64,000 bases of DNA from Monocercomonoides exilis (Eukaryota; Preaxostyla; Oxymonadida; Polymastigidae), in assembly GCA_001643675.2 (NCBI GenBank), contig LSRY02000008.1:1898415-1962414 (forward strand), given 5' to 3'. Both the position numbers and the translations under genes were made by a program. This document shows positions 1 through 11,234 of this stretch, piece after piece (the first letter of the stretch is position 1; every line of letters starts with the position of its first letter). The notes below the pieces were generated by a model. It was not told the origin of the DNA, made no database searches, and saw only the letters and a list, made by a program, of their open reading frames with translations.

Positions 1-847
1 GTTAGCCGATGAAAAAAGATTGTTTCCATCATAAAAATGCACATCATGGCCATATGGAGTGGAATTACTGCAACTGCAATCATGGAAGAAGAAGAAATAG
101 CAATAAATGTTGTTGCTTGGAGCTATTTGTTGGTTTGGATCAAATCTCATTCCTCCGCCATATGATAATGCGCTGCACGAAATAAACTGGAGGCTCCTCA
201 TTTTGAATGCAGCTGGAACATTGAAACAGCACATCCCTCCGCCACTAGTGCTTGAAAGTGAGCACGAAGTGAATAAACATTCAAACACACAAGCACTCTC
301 CCCTTTGTCGTTTTCTGTTCCAATACAGGAAGATCCAGAAACATTAAAAGTTTGAAGATAAAGGCCTCCTCCATAACCACTTGCTTTGCATTTCTGAAAT
401 TCGCACCCACTGATCCTGACGCATGACGAAATCGAATAAATGTCAATTCCTCCGCCTTCGTAGTTCTGAGCTGTGCAAGCGTTGAACGAAGTATTCTCGA
501 CCGTAATGGAACATATTTCATATGCTGTTATTGCTCCTCCGCCATAATACGCGTAGCAGTCGTTGAACGAGCAATGCTTTTACAGAAAGTGTTCCCGATG
601 AAAGACCGTATATATTGATTGCTCCTCCATTTGAAGCTCTGTCTTCATATTCATCATTTTCTCCAGTAGTTTTTGAGCCATTCCACACACACCAAGTGAA
701 CGAATTCGCCCCATCATCTGATATCTGCTGTCTCGCTGGTTTCGATGGATTCCCCTCACTCCCGCTGACTGCAACATTCTGAGAGCGATAGCATCCGACA
801 AATGAGGTGTTCGAGGCAGCCGAGGAAGATGAAGGGTTGTTAAGCAA
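1..847 (-). pseudogene. Surface-protein cassette B-left, truncated by the window edge and frameshifted
   Basis: Mirror copy of the cassette at 9960-11234. It encodes the GGG-rich block of the pectin-lyase/Pmp-like surface protein family, starting at a point equivalent to residue about 205 of the full-length protein (29534 downward). The frame opens with TTG rather than ATG and has no signal peptide. Near position 577 the sequence has an A-run one base longer than the equivalent P2 copies, which throws the frame off just after LSVK; the right-arm copy reads on into the cysteine/GGG repeats. Either the copy is decayed or this is a homopolymer sequencing error. It could act as a silent donor of sequence but cannot be expressed alone. 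Confidence 0.75.
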
Positions 848-2740
848 AGGCAGAAGATTTTATAAAAGGAAATTGACTGAAGATGAAGAATCTTATTGCT
901 TATCTGAGACGTTAGAAAAGACAAAAAGAGAGCGTGACGCAAGGGATATGACGAGCAATGGAAGAATGGGGCTGAAGAAATGCAAAAAGAAGAGAAATGC
1001 GACTTTTCCTTCGAAAGCACTTTCTCCTCCTCTTTTATTTTTATCATTGCTGTTGAAAGGATTGTCATTTTTGTCAAGATTTTATTGTTGAAAAAAATAA
1101 TAAGACAGTTGGTTCAATTGAAAGGCATTGTCAGCACTTGTCAAATAATTTTTTTAATTCAAAGAGAAATTGAGAGTTTCAAAAGCTAAATGCCAACGGC
1201 CAAAATGCGCATAAACTTTTCTTGAAAGACTCGTTTTGGAATCAAATTTATTGTTTTGCTTTTATTTTATTTATTGAATATGAAAGTGAATGATATGATG
1301 ATGTTTTCAAATGGGACGAAATTTTTGCTTTATGAATTTTGTTCCACTCATTTCTTTCAAAGATTTTTCTCCACTTTTTATATTTCTCATTCAATAGAGC
1401 ACAGTAATGTCAGTTTTATGATTATACGATTGCAAAAATTTTGGAACAAATCATTGAATTTTTCATAAATGTAAGAATTCTGTCCCAAATGGTGAAAATT
1501 CTATTTTGTTCTTTTCTTTTTGTTTTTATCCAAATATTTGAAATAAGTATTGATTGAATGTTTGCAGCAAATCGAAATGAATAATTTTCATTGATTCGTT
1601 TCATTTTCACTTGATATTTTTTAAAAATACATTTATTTATAAAAATTTATTATTATTTTATATTCAATATTTCCATAAAAAAATCATAACTTTGAACAAA
1701 TTTGTCTTTTGCTTTTATTTATTTTCGAAAAAGATAGTTATTTAAATAGCAACAGAACGTTTGTAACACTTGGCCAGAATATCATTTCTTCAAACAAATC
1801 TTTTTTTTTCACAATATTCAAACACTCATAAGTTCGCAGATGAGCCTTTTCACCGTTTATTATTCAGAAGAAATACAAATGAATTATTTTCATTAAAAAA
1901 TGTTCTTATAACATTCGGTTTGTCGAATGAATGTTTCAAACAAAATAGGATTCGATATTCAATTTCTTTTCTCTTAAAATCAAAGATAATTTGAAATTTG
2001 ATTTTCTCGTAAATTAGCAGATTCTTTTTTTCAACAAAATTCTCTTGACCCTTCACATGATAAAACTGTTATTGTCCATGTTGATGATATATTTATTCAG
2101 AATTGATTTCTCACCTCTTATCTTATCTTGTCTTGTCTTGTCTTGTTTATTTATTCAGTAATTTGATAGTCAAAAATCCAGTCTCATTCAAATAATCATT
2201 TATCATTGTTTTCATTATCGTTTGTTGATTTGAGATTTGGGTGATTCCTTTGTGGCATCACACTATTTCTATCATAAGAATTCATTTCGATAAATCAATT
2301 TGAAGATCATGAAGATGAAACCAAGCAGAACTATTGATGAGTTTCTATTTGTTTTCAGATTGTTGTCTTTCAGTTATTTTCAATGATTCAATAATTGATG
2401 ATTTCAATCCACTGAACAATTCATTGCAATCTGTTTGACCCAATGATCGAATGTTGGTTATTATTGGAGAACAGAATTATCATTTTTGATTTCAAAAACA
2501 CTCACCCAATTTCAAATGTTAATGTCAAAGTCCAATTTCATTTTGACATTTGTTTTGAAATTTGATGAGAATCATCAACTATTTTGTATTCTTGTTTGCA
2601 CCATGTTTCAACAGTATTTTTTTTCCTTTATGAATGAATTGAAACATCTTTAAACAAAAAATAAAATATTCTCAAAATGTTTTCTTGTGTGATCATTAAT
2701 AATTATCTTCAAATCATCAAAATCGAGAACTGTTTTCATT
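1..2740. repeat. Palindrome P1, left arm (continues beyond the window start)
   Basis: Reverse complement of about 8080-10805; position 1 pairs with 10805 and coordinates sum to about 10806, drifting by about 10 through small indels. The outer part carries a surface-protein cassette (1-847). The inner 1.9 kb is AT-rich without a credible gene. Both arms are homologous to the arms of P2 (53.3-55.07 kb and 55.26-57.0 kb), so P1 and P2 are paralogous palindromes. Confidence 0.93.
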
Positions 2741-2852
2741 CATTTGTTTGAGTATTGATATCTTGAAAAACTGAATTGAGATAATGATCAACATCATTTT
2801 CGAATTACACTTTCATTTTATTTTTTACAATGCAAAACAAAATTCATTAATA
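848..2852. other. AT-rich inner arm and spacer edge of P1, no gene
   Basis: No open frame above about 75 codons is credible here. The stretch includes a TTGTC-type pentamer run near 2117-2152, mirrored at 8645-8680, and a block near 1733-1785 that is strongly conserved in all four P1 and P2 arms. Bases about 2741-2852 match, in reverse orientation, the spacer of P2 (about 55130-55245). Confidence 0.6.
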
Positions 2853-2860
2853 TGTGTTTC
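2853..2860. repeat. 8-bp target-site duplication, left (TGTGTTTC)
   Basis: TGTGTTTC lies directly before the left terminal inverted repeat and is repeated exactly after the right one at 8001-8008. An 8-bp duplication is characteristic of the hAT superfamily; P elements also make 8-bp duplications. Confidence 0.85.
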
Positions 2861-2875
2861 TAGGCCTTTGCGACA
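2861..2875 (+). repeat. hAT-like terminal inverted repeat, left
   Basis: TAGGCCTTTGCGACA, an exact inverse match to 7986-8000. It is followed by a GTGTCGGTCGA motif that resembles the subterminal motifs at the right end. Confidence 0.85.
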
Positions 2876-2913
2876 AGGAAATATTTAGCGAATTGTGTCG
2901 GTCGAAAAAAAAG

Positions 2914-2941
2914 TTTTTTTTTTTTTTTTTTTTTTTTTTTT
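2914..2941. repeat. Poly-T tract
   Basis: An uninterrupted T run of about 28 bases just inside the left end of the hAT-like element. Its length is unreliable by sequencing. Confidence 0.8.
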
Positions 2942-3804
2942 CTGAAATTAGCTATTTGAAATGTATTTTTAACAGTTTTCGCTTTTAACTTTTGAAGTTG
3001 CAAAATTTTTCTTTTGCAAATTATTTTAACACACATTTCATGCGCAAGAAGTTAAGTTTTGATTTTTCAAGAACTCATTTTTCAGTGAAATGCAATCAAA
3101 TAATCTCAAAATACTTATTAATTCAGTTAAAAAATACAGATATTATCAGTGCAAGGTATTGCAATAACTCATAAAAATCACATTCAAACACAAGACAAAT
3201 ATTATTATCAAATGCAAAAACAATAATTTGATTTTAAATAACTTTCAGATTCAGCTGGAATTTTCAAAAATATGTAAAACAAGCAAAATAAAGCTGTGTT
3301 GTCAATATTCATTTCATGAAGTCTTTTTTTGTCCTTCAGCATCATTTAATGACCTATCTTTTCCACTTTAAATCGACTGAAGCAAGAGGCCAACAATGAA
3401 ACTAAATATGTGAACGATAGAGGAAATCTGATTTTGAGCGGCTGTTGTTGGATTGATGTTAAGCTGTTGTTTTTAAAAATAGGAAGAACATGTGGAATGC
3501 ATTATCGTTGGATTTTTATAAGTTGCAAGAAAGAATGTTGGAACAATAAACGGAAGTTCTTGCTTCAACAATTTGTCCTTGTTTAAAAAAAACGAAGGAA
3601 CAAAAGATGTAAATTGAAACGGGTTCCGTTCGCAAGGAGAAAATCAGAACAGGATTCCTGCGGTCTTTTGAGAATAGTGGAATTGTTCAAAGCGGCTCAA
3701 TTGTTTCATATTACGTTATATTTCCATTTCCTGTGCAAATAGTCAGCAAAAGAAAAAATTGTGTGAGAGATGGAGCACTGTGAATGGAAATGAAGGTATC
3801 AGAT

Positions 3805-4345
3805 TCAATGATTCATCTGAGGATGGGAGAGATGAGCGTTCATAAGAGCGAGGAGAAAGCGGAGCATTGGTATCACTTGAATTGAGAAAAGAATATTAAC
3901 ACTAAATGCTGTTTCGAGAAGCTGATGTTCTGTTTGTCCTTCCAATTCGTGTTTCCAATTGAGACAATTCTTTAGCCAGGTTACCTTCTCTGCTGCATGG
4001 GAAAAAATGCATCTCGAACAGAACAATATATCCTCCTTTTTCCTTCAGTCGAGTTCCAATGCCTGTCAGCATCTGTAACTGGATAGCAAAGCAAAATCTT
4101 TTTTGGCCTTTTATTAAGAACGTGAAAATGGTGTTTTGAGAGAAAAATGAGTGCGGAAAAAAGCATGTTGCGAAGCATCTTGATTCTCTTTCGAATACAG
4201 ATTGGAATGTGCTTGTATTCACTTGATCTTTATTTGTTTTGAATGCTGAGAAGATGGAAGCGAGCCACATTTCAATGGTGCGGATGAAAGTACAGAAGAT
4301 GAAGCAAATAAAGCATGTATCATTTTGAATGTTTTGGAAATTCAA
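3805..4345 (-). pseudogene. Decayed coding fragment, possibly a protein-kinase hinge region
   Basis: Two overlapping minus frames (3902-4345 and 3805-4026) together read like broken coding sequence. One frame shows YIVLFEM followed by EGNLAKELSQLE, which resembles the hinge and alpha-D region of protein kinases (hydrophobic strand, then a G-x-L motif). A shift to the second frame near 4000 gives a helical stretch ending HPQMNH. No glycine loop or catalytic lysine was seen. The kinase reading rests on a short resemblance and on a clearer kinase fragment 1.3 kb upstream on the same strand inside the same transposon. Confidence 0.3.
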
Positions 4346-4639
4346 TTTTGTTTGTCAGAAGTGACAAAACAACAACTGTCCAGGATGTTTCAAAAATCGA
4401 AAATATTCCATTTATCAAATAAAGAGAATTGAGTTCGTCAGGTTGGAAATTTTATTTTTTCTGCCTTTTTTGATCTTTTCATACTGAAGAATGTTCTTGG
4501 CCTTTCCCGCTGAGAAATGAATCACTTGCACAGTCTTTGGAACTTCTTTCTCTTCGTATATCTCATTTTCTTCCGCTCCTCCTTCTCCGTTCAGTATCCA
4601 CAAAAATTCTTGAATTTCCAAATCCATCTGTTTTTATAT

Positions 4640-4702
4640 ACTCATTCTTTCTTTCTCTTTCTCTCTTTCTCTTTCTTCTTTTCTTTTTCTTTCTCCATAT
4701 AA
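4640..4702. repeat. TTC/TCT-rich polypyrimidine tract
   Basis: Almost pure C/T run of about 60 bases (T and TTTCTC units). Apparent Phe/Ser/Leu frames across it are compositional. Confidence 0.6.
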
Positions 4703-5199
4703 ATTCATCTTTTTTTCCATCTTCAGCTATTTCTTGAATAAGATGTTTTTATATAATTTATACAGATAAATCTGCTGTTCTCATCAATAATTCCATCGCC
4801 ATCTTTTGACTCATTAGCTTTTCTATCTTTTTTGCTTGCTATGTTTTTATAAAACACAACCACTTCAAGAGTGTTGATTGAAGTTGACTTCACATTAAAT
4901 TCGTCAGATGTTTTGTTCAAACGCTGTATCTCTTCCATTTCGATAATAGTACAAATGGCTAAAGAATGAACATGTATCATTAATTTTATTCGTTTGGATA
5001 GACATTAACATGAAAATGTGAGCTGATTTGAATTAGGAAAGAAGAAGATGAAGATGAAGATTTCGATTCAGAATCAGTATTTATTATATCCGCCTTCGAG
5101 TTTCTGTTGAGATGTTATTTGACTCAGAAACGAGCGGAATTCTGACACTTCTGTTACCATATCCTTCTATATGTTGAACGTCAGTCAACAATCGATGAA

Positions 5200-6025
5200 T
5201 TACTCCACTTCACTCAGCAACAGTTTGTTTTCTCTTGTTGGCTGCAATAACGAATAAGTTGCAATCGCCTCAGATACTGCAGAAAGAAGAGAATGAATCG
5301 CAGCGTCAAACAGCATCTCGTGAATAATCTGCGAAGGCTACGAATAGGCAATCGTCAATATGGACTTTGCGAGCATGAGTTTATCGAAGAAATGCTCCAG
5401 GAGCTTTCCATATTCATTAATGCATCTTTTTATCCATTGTTCATTGCCTTTGCTTCTCAGCCAGTTTGGCAGCACACCCTTGGACTCCTGAATCAGCCTT
5501 TGCATCTTTATATTTGAATTCTTCGGTTCTAAACACTTCCAGTTTTCAGCTCAAATGATATTCATTTCTACGCATAGAAGAATGCATTTTGCAATATCGT
5601 ATAATCCAGCATTGATTCCACGAATCGAAAGAACCAAGATGACGAGTGAGGAGCTAGGATCTCTGCTCCCATTGTGGCAGACATATCAGATCGAAATTGT
5701 GTAGAAAACCGACTATGAAAATCTCAGTTCCAAACTTTGCTCGTATAAATCCGGGGTAAATCGATGAATGAAAAGAAAAAGAAGAAGAACATTGTTCAAA
5801 CAAAGCTAAATGAGACAACGTTGGGCAAATTTTCGCAGGCAGAGTCAATGTATTGTTAGGCTTTGCATCTATGTGCATGAATCCCTTGCTATGCGCTCGT
5901 GAAATGGCCAATGCAAAACAGCGATATTTGTTTTGCGATGACGCTATCATTAGCCTGAGTTCACCTTCCTCTACCCTGAAAACCTCTTGAAGCGTAAGTG
6001 TGTGGACTTCCTGGTTGTCTATCAA
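5200..6025 (-). pseudogene. Decayed protein-kinase-like gene fragment
   Basis: The minus frame 6025-5654 carries, in the right order, degenerate kinase landmarks: AHSKGFMHIDAKPNN, where kinases have H-S-K-G-[IV]-x-H-R-D-[LV]-K-P-x-N; then KICPTLSHLALF in the place of the K[IL]xDFGLA segment; then GTEIF in the place of GTxxYMAPE. A frame change near 5680 is followed by SDMSATMGAEIL, resembling the SDMWALG segment. Further frame changes give short helical stretches, ending with a TAA stop at 5200-5202. The arginine of HRD and the Asp and Phe of DFG are lost, so it cannot be an active kinase. It lies wholly inside the hAT-like element and looks like captured host sequence. Confidence 0.5.
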
Positions 6026-6430
6026 ATGATTTCAATGATATAAATTTTCAATACAACATTTTCTTCTTTTCTTTCTTTTTTTTTGAAAACGTAAGCTTTT
6101 TTTCCTTCAAAAAATCTTTCGTATCTTTTTTTATCTTTTCATTTTTATTTAGTTATGATTGAATTCTGTTCTTCTCATAAGTATCCCTCATTCCTTTGAT
6201 ATCATTTTGAATGTTTCATATTTCATCTTGAAATAGCAATTATTGTGCACACAATTTCACGAATAATTTCAAATTTCCTTCAGTATCACAAACAACTCTG
6301 TCAAACTTCTTTCTTTATTAATAGTATTTAATTATAAAAAAAATGAACTTCATCAAACCTATTACGCATGTCAACCTTTTGTTTTCAAAATTTAAATGTT
6401 TATTTTCAAAACTGATATATTTTATTATTA
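6026..6430. other. AT-rich stretch within the hAT-like element, nothing seen
   Basis: T-rich and A-rich runs, with no coherent reading frame on either strand. Confidence 0.5.
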
Positions 6431-7441
6431 GGGTGCATATTTTATCTTGACCTCAATTTATTATCTCAACCCTATTTTTTTAAAACTTATTTTTGCTTTT
6501 TTGATTTATGAAAAGGCTTAAAACAAAAACAAAATTAATAGACTTCTTGATATTTATGATTTTCAGAATTCTGTAGAAAAAAAAATTGATATTTTTATGT
6601 ACCAAATAATATTTTAAATTTTTTTTATTTTAGGACCCAGATCAAAGACTTGCTGGCTGTGAAACGAATATTTCATACTGAACGTTTTAAGCAATAGCAT
6701 CACAATTCTTCACTCCTATATTATTATTTTGACTTGTTTTTAACTTTTTCAATTTAATTTTTGACCTTTTTTTCTCATTTCACTGTTTTTGCTTAAAACA
6801 CGATTTTTTTAATAAACAAGTGTTTGTGTCAAATTTTATTTAAATGAAAAAAATATTCAAAATCTTATTTATTGTTTATTTGCATTAAGCATTGAAATGA
6901 AAAGGAACTTTTCAAGAATTTGAACTGAAAAGCATGTGTATATCATTTTTTTGTGTTTCAAATTACCAAACATATACAAATAATTTATCATTTAAATAAA
7001 CAAGAATCTTTTTATTATAATAATGTTTATTTATCATTTCAATAAATTACAAAACAAATTCATATTTGTCCTTTAAATCGTGTTTTTTGAAAAAATGTGT
7101 GAAATGAGAAAAAGTGTTAAAAAAACAAGTTGAGAAAGTTTAAAACAAGTTCAACTTATAAAAAATAAACGATGTATTATGATATGAAAACTTAAAACTT
7201 CCGATAAAAAATATTCGCTGGAAAAGCAGCAAGTAATTGATCAGAACATAAAATTATTATAATCCTCGATCTTATTTAAAAAAAAGAAATATTGAAAAAA
7301 AAAATACAGAATAAGGAAATAAAAACATTTCAAACATTTCTGGTTATTTTTTATTTATCACAAGCTTGTGTATAGCTGAAAGCATAACAAAAAAGAAAAT
7401 TGTCAAGATAAAGAAAAAAGGTCAAGATAAAATTACAGCCC
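6431..7441. mobile_element. Nested TA-flanked foldback (MITE-like) element
   Basis: The left end (6431-6453) and right end (about 7419-7441) form imperfect terminal inverted repeats of about 23 bp, of which about 18 match. Each is flanked by TA, as in Tc1/mariner-type insertions. Internal segments also pair with each other (about 6730-6810 with about 7065-7145), so a single strand could fold into a long hairpin. No coding capacity was seen. It lies inside the larger hAT-like element. Confidence 0.45.
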
Positions 7442-7688
7442 TATGGAATATTTTCTTAAACTATTTTCAAAAATAATAACATCAACAACGCATATATCTG
7501 AAAGCAGATAAAGTGTTTAACGAAATGTGATTTTGGACTAATAATAATATATGCAAAACAGACAATCTCTTCATTTACGTAAAATTCTTTAAATTTTCCA
7601 ATCATTAAATGATATTATAAATTAAAAAGATATCATTGTCTGTTTCTGAAATGAAGTGACATTTTCAAAAAAGAAGATGCATTCGACA

Positions 7689-7757
7689 AAGTGATCTCGA
7701 CCGACTGATCTTTCTACCGACTGATCTTTCGACAGACTGATCTCGACAAAGATCTGT
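7689..7757. repeat. Subterminal tandem motifs (CGACxGACTGATCT type)
   Basis: About three imperfect tandem copies of a 17-19 bp unit containing GACTGATCT, followed by related GTCGGTCGA/CTTGTCG motifs at 7945-7990. Clustered subterminal motifs are transposase-binding sites in hAT elements; that role here is inference. Confidence 0.45.
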
Positions 7758-7985
7758 CGATAACCCATTAAAAAATGCAATTTTTGTAATTATTCGAAAA
7801 AAAATGAAATATTAAATAATGTTGTTAATTATCAAATGCAATAAGAAATATATTTTTGAAAAAAACGAGCAGAATATAATTCAAAAAAAGTTATATAAAA
7901 ATATATTTTTTCGAATAAAATAAAATAGAAATATTTGTGACTGTCTTGTCGGTCGACTTGTCGAGCAGAGAAAAAAAAGTCGGTC

Positions 7986-8000
7986 TGTCGCAAAGGCCTA
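7986..8000 (-). repeat. hAT-like terminal inverted repeat, right
   Basis: TGTCGCAAAGGCCTA, the exact reverse complement of 2861-2875. Confidence 0.85.
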
Positions 8001-8008
8001 TGTGTTTC
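8001..8008. repeat. 8-bp target-site duplication, right (TGTGTTTC)
   Basis: Exact repeat of 2853-2860, directly abutting the right terminal inverted repeat. Confidence 0.85.
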
Positions 8009-8079
8009 ATTGTATTTGAGTGATAATAAACAATAAAAACTCGAAAAAAAAATACTCCAAAAAAACAAGTGATCAATTA

Positions 8080-10805
8080 AGATGATTTTAATATAATTCC
8101 AAATGATCCTTCAAGAAAATATTTAAAAGAATTTTTCATTTTTTCGAAAAAGATGTTTCAGTTCATTCAAAAAGATAAATAAATTGTTGAATCATTGTAC
8201 AAAAAAAAATGAAAAATGGTCCGTGAACAACCTCAAATTTCAAAACAAATGTCAAAATGAATTGGATTTTGAGATTAACTCTTGAAAATGGGTGAGTGTT
8301 TTTGAAATCAAAAATGATAATTCTGTTCTCCAATAATAACCAACATTCGATCATTGGGTCAAACAGATTGCAATGAATTGTTCAGTGGATTGAAATCATC
8401 AATTATTGAATCATTGAAAATAACTGAAAGACAACAATCTGAAAACAAATAGAAACTCATCAATAGTTCTGCTTGGTTTCATCTTCATGATCTTCAAATT
8501 GATTTATCGAAATGAATTCTTATGATAGAAATAGTGTGATGCCACAAAGGAATCACCCAAATCTCAAATCAACAAACGATAATGAAAACAATGATAAATG
8601 ATTATTTGAATGAGACTGGATTTTTGACTATCAAATTACTGAATAAATAAACAAGACAAGACAAGACAAGATAAGATAAGAGGTGAGAAATCAATTCTGA
8701 ATAAATATATCATCAACATGGACAATAACAGTTTTATCATGTGAAGGGTCAAGAGAATTTTGTTGAAAAAAAGAATCTGCTAATTTACGAGAAAATCAAA
8801 TTTCAAATTATCTTTGATTTTAAGAGAAAAGAAATTGAATATCGAATCCTATTTTGTTTGAAACATTCATTCGACAAACCGAATGTTATAAGAACATTTT
8901 TTAATGAAAATAATTCATTTGTATTTCTTCTGAATAATAAACGGTGAAAAGGCTCATCTGCGAACTTATGAGTGTTTGAATATTGTGAAAAAAAAAGATT
9001 TGTTTGAAGAAATGATATTCTGGCCAAGTGTTACAAACGTTCTGTTGCTATTTAAATAACTATCTTTTTCGAAAATAAATAAAAGCAAAAGACAAATTTG
9101 TTCAAAGTTATGATTTTTTTTATGGAAATATTGAATATAAAATAATAATAAATTTTTATAAATAAATGTATTTTTTAAAAAATATCAAGTGAAAATGAAA
9201 CGAATCAATGAAAATTATTCATTTCGATTTGCTGCAAACATTCAATCAATACTTATTTCAAATATTTGGATAAAAACAAAAAAGAAAAGAACAAAATAGA
9301 ATTTTCACCATTTGGGACAGAATTCTTACATTTATGAAAAATTCAATGATTTGTTCCAAAATTTTTTGCAATCGTATAATCATAAAACTGACATTACTGT
9401 GCTCTATTGAATGAGAAATATAAAAAAGTGGAGAAAAATCTTTGAAAGAAATGAGTGGAACAAAATTCATAAAGCAAAAAATTTCGTCCCATTTGAAAAC
9501 ATCATCATATCATTCACTTTCATATTCAATAAATAAAATAAAAGCAAAACAATAAATTTGATTCCAAAACGAGTCTTTCAAGAAAAGTTTATGCGCATTT
9601 TGGCCGTTGGCATTTAGCTTTTGAAACTCTCAATTTCTCTTTGAATTAAAAAAAAATTATTTGACAAGTGCTGACAATGCCTTTCAATTGAACCAACTGT
9701 CTTATTATTTTTTTTCAACAATAAAATCTTGACAAAAATGACAATCCTTTCAACAGCAATGATAAAAATAAAAAGAGGAGGAGAAAGTGCTTTCGAAGGA
9801 AAAGTCGCATTTCTCTTCTTTTTGCATTTCTTCAGCCCCATTCTTCCATTGCTCGTCATATCCCTTGCGTCACGCTCTCTTTTTGTCTTTTCTAACGTCT
9901 CAGATAAGCAATAAGATTCTTCATCTTCAGTCAATTTCCTTTTATAAAATCTTCTGCCTTTGCTTAACAACCCTTCATCTTCCTCGGCTGCCTCGAACAC
10001 CTCATTTGTCGGATGCTATCGCTCTCAGAATGTTGCAGTCAGCGGGAGTGAGGGGAATCCATCGAAACCAGCGAGACAGCAGATATCAGATGATGGGGCG
10101 AATTCGTTCACTTGGTGTGTGTGGAATGGCTCAAAAACTACTGGAGAAAATGATGAATATGAAGACAGAGCTTCAAATGGAGGGGCAATCAATATATACG
10201 GTCTTTCATCGGGAACACTTTCTGTAAAACATTGCTCGTTCAACGACTGCTACGCGTATTATGGCGGAGGAGCAATAACAGCATATGAAATATGTTCCAT
10301 TACGGTCGAGAATACTTCGTTCAACGCTTGCACAGCTCAGAACTACGAAGGCGGAGGAATTGACATTTATTCGATTTCGTCATGCGTCAGGATCAGTGGG
10401 TGCGAATTTCAGAAATGCAAAGCAAGTGGTTATGGAGGAGGCCTTTATCTTCAAACTTTTAATGTTTCTGGATCTTCCTGTATTGGAACAGAAAACGACA
10501 AAGGGGAGAGTGCTTGTGTGTTTGAATGTTTATTCACTTCGTGCTCACTTTCAAGCACTAGTGGCGGAGGGATGTGCTGTTTCAATGTTCCAGCTGCATT
10601 CAAAATGAGGAGCCTCCAGTTTATTTCGTGCAGCGCATTATCATATGGCGGAGGAATGAGATTTGATCCAAACCAACAAATAGCTCCAAGCAACAACATT
10701 TATTGCTATTTCTTCTTCTTCCATGATTGCAGTTGCAGTAATTCCACTCCATATGGCCATGATGTGCATTTTTATGATGGAAACAATCTTTTTTCATCGG
10801 CTAAC
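8080..10805. repeat. Palindrome P1, right arm
   Basis: Reverse complement of 1-2740. The pairing visible in the window stops at 10805 because the left arm leaves the window. Homology to the P2 arms continues to about 14406 (matching 56.6-61.455 kb and its mirror). The part 8080-9600 is AT-rich and has no gene I can support. Confidence 0.93.
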
Positions 10806-11234
10806 CCATTCTACGAATCGTACACAACGAATAGCAATGATACGAGAGTGTACTACCAATATTATAACGGAAACAATTGGGTGTATCAGCATACAGAAAA
10901 GAAGGATTGGCTGAAGGACAAAACGATTTATGTTGGAGTGAGTGGAGATGACGCAAACAATCTGTGTGGGATGAGTGAGGCAGCACCTTGCAAGACAGTG
11001 GGGCATGCAGTGGGGTCGAGCATGGCGCAGCTGAGCTCCACAATCACGTTGCTGGGTGGGAGGCATGTGAGCGAAGGGGCGACGATCAGTGTTGGGGAAA
11101 AGAAGATTTCTGTTGTTGGGAGAGGGAAGACAGTGAGTGTGATTGGGACGAATTCTCTTTCTTCGATTTCAACGACGCTGTTCAGTGTGTCGAGTGGGCA
11201 GTTGGAGTCGAAATATTTTTGCTGGCTGAAATAA
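9960..11234 (+). pseudogene. Surface-protein cassette B-right (headless and tailless GGG-repeat fragment, 424 codons)
   Basis: Extracellular-type fragment of the pectin-lyase/Pmp-like family with repeated C-x(2-3)-C...GGG[ILM] motifs and the YVGVSGDD...CGMSEAAPCKTVGHAV module boundary. It aligns with residues about 205-621 of the full-length protein at 29534-23544. The frame opens at TTG 9960; upstream (about 9790-9950) homology to residues 137-165 persists in another frame, and the segment carrying DVYDGG is missing. It ends SKYFCWLK immediately after GQLE, where the full-length gene continues, so the end is a recombination breakpoint. No signal peptide or membrane helix. Best read as a silent cassette; translation from an unseen upstream exon is not excluded. 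Confidence 0.8.

Larger units (their letters stand above)
2861..8000. mobile_element. hAT-like DNA transposon, apparently non-autonomous, carrying host gene fragments
   Basis: It is bounded by a perfect 15-bp terminal inverted repeat (TAGGCCTTTGCGACA at 2861-2875 and its reverse complement at 7986-8000) and an 8-bp target duplication. The TIR begins TAGG, compatible with hAT ends. Subterminal GACCGAC-type motifs occur near 2898 and 7690-7980. I could not recognise a transposase, so movement would need one supplied elsewhere. The interior holds decayed kinase-like sequence on the minus strand, pyrimidine tracts and a nested foldback element. The homologous spacer of P2 near 55125-55135 lacks the element and acts as an empty site. 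Confidence 0.8.

Noticed and set aside
8741-8947. 68-codon frame, also present mirrored at 1850-2056
   Set aside because: It is not maintained at the homologous positions in P2 and lies in AT-rich inner-arm DNA.
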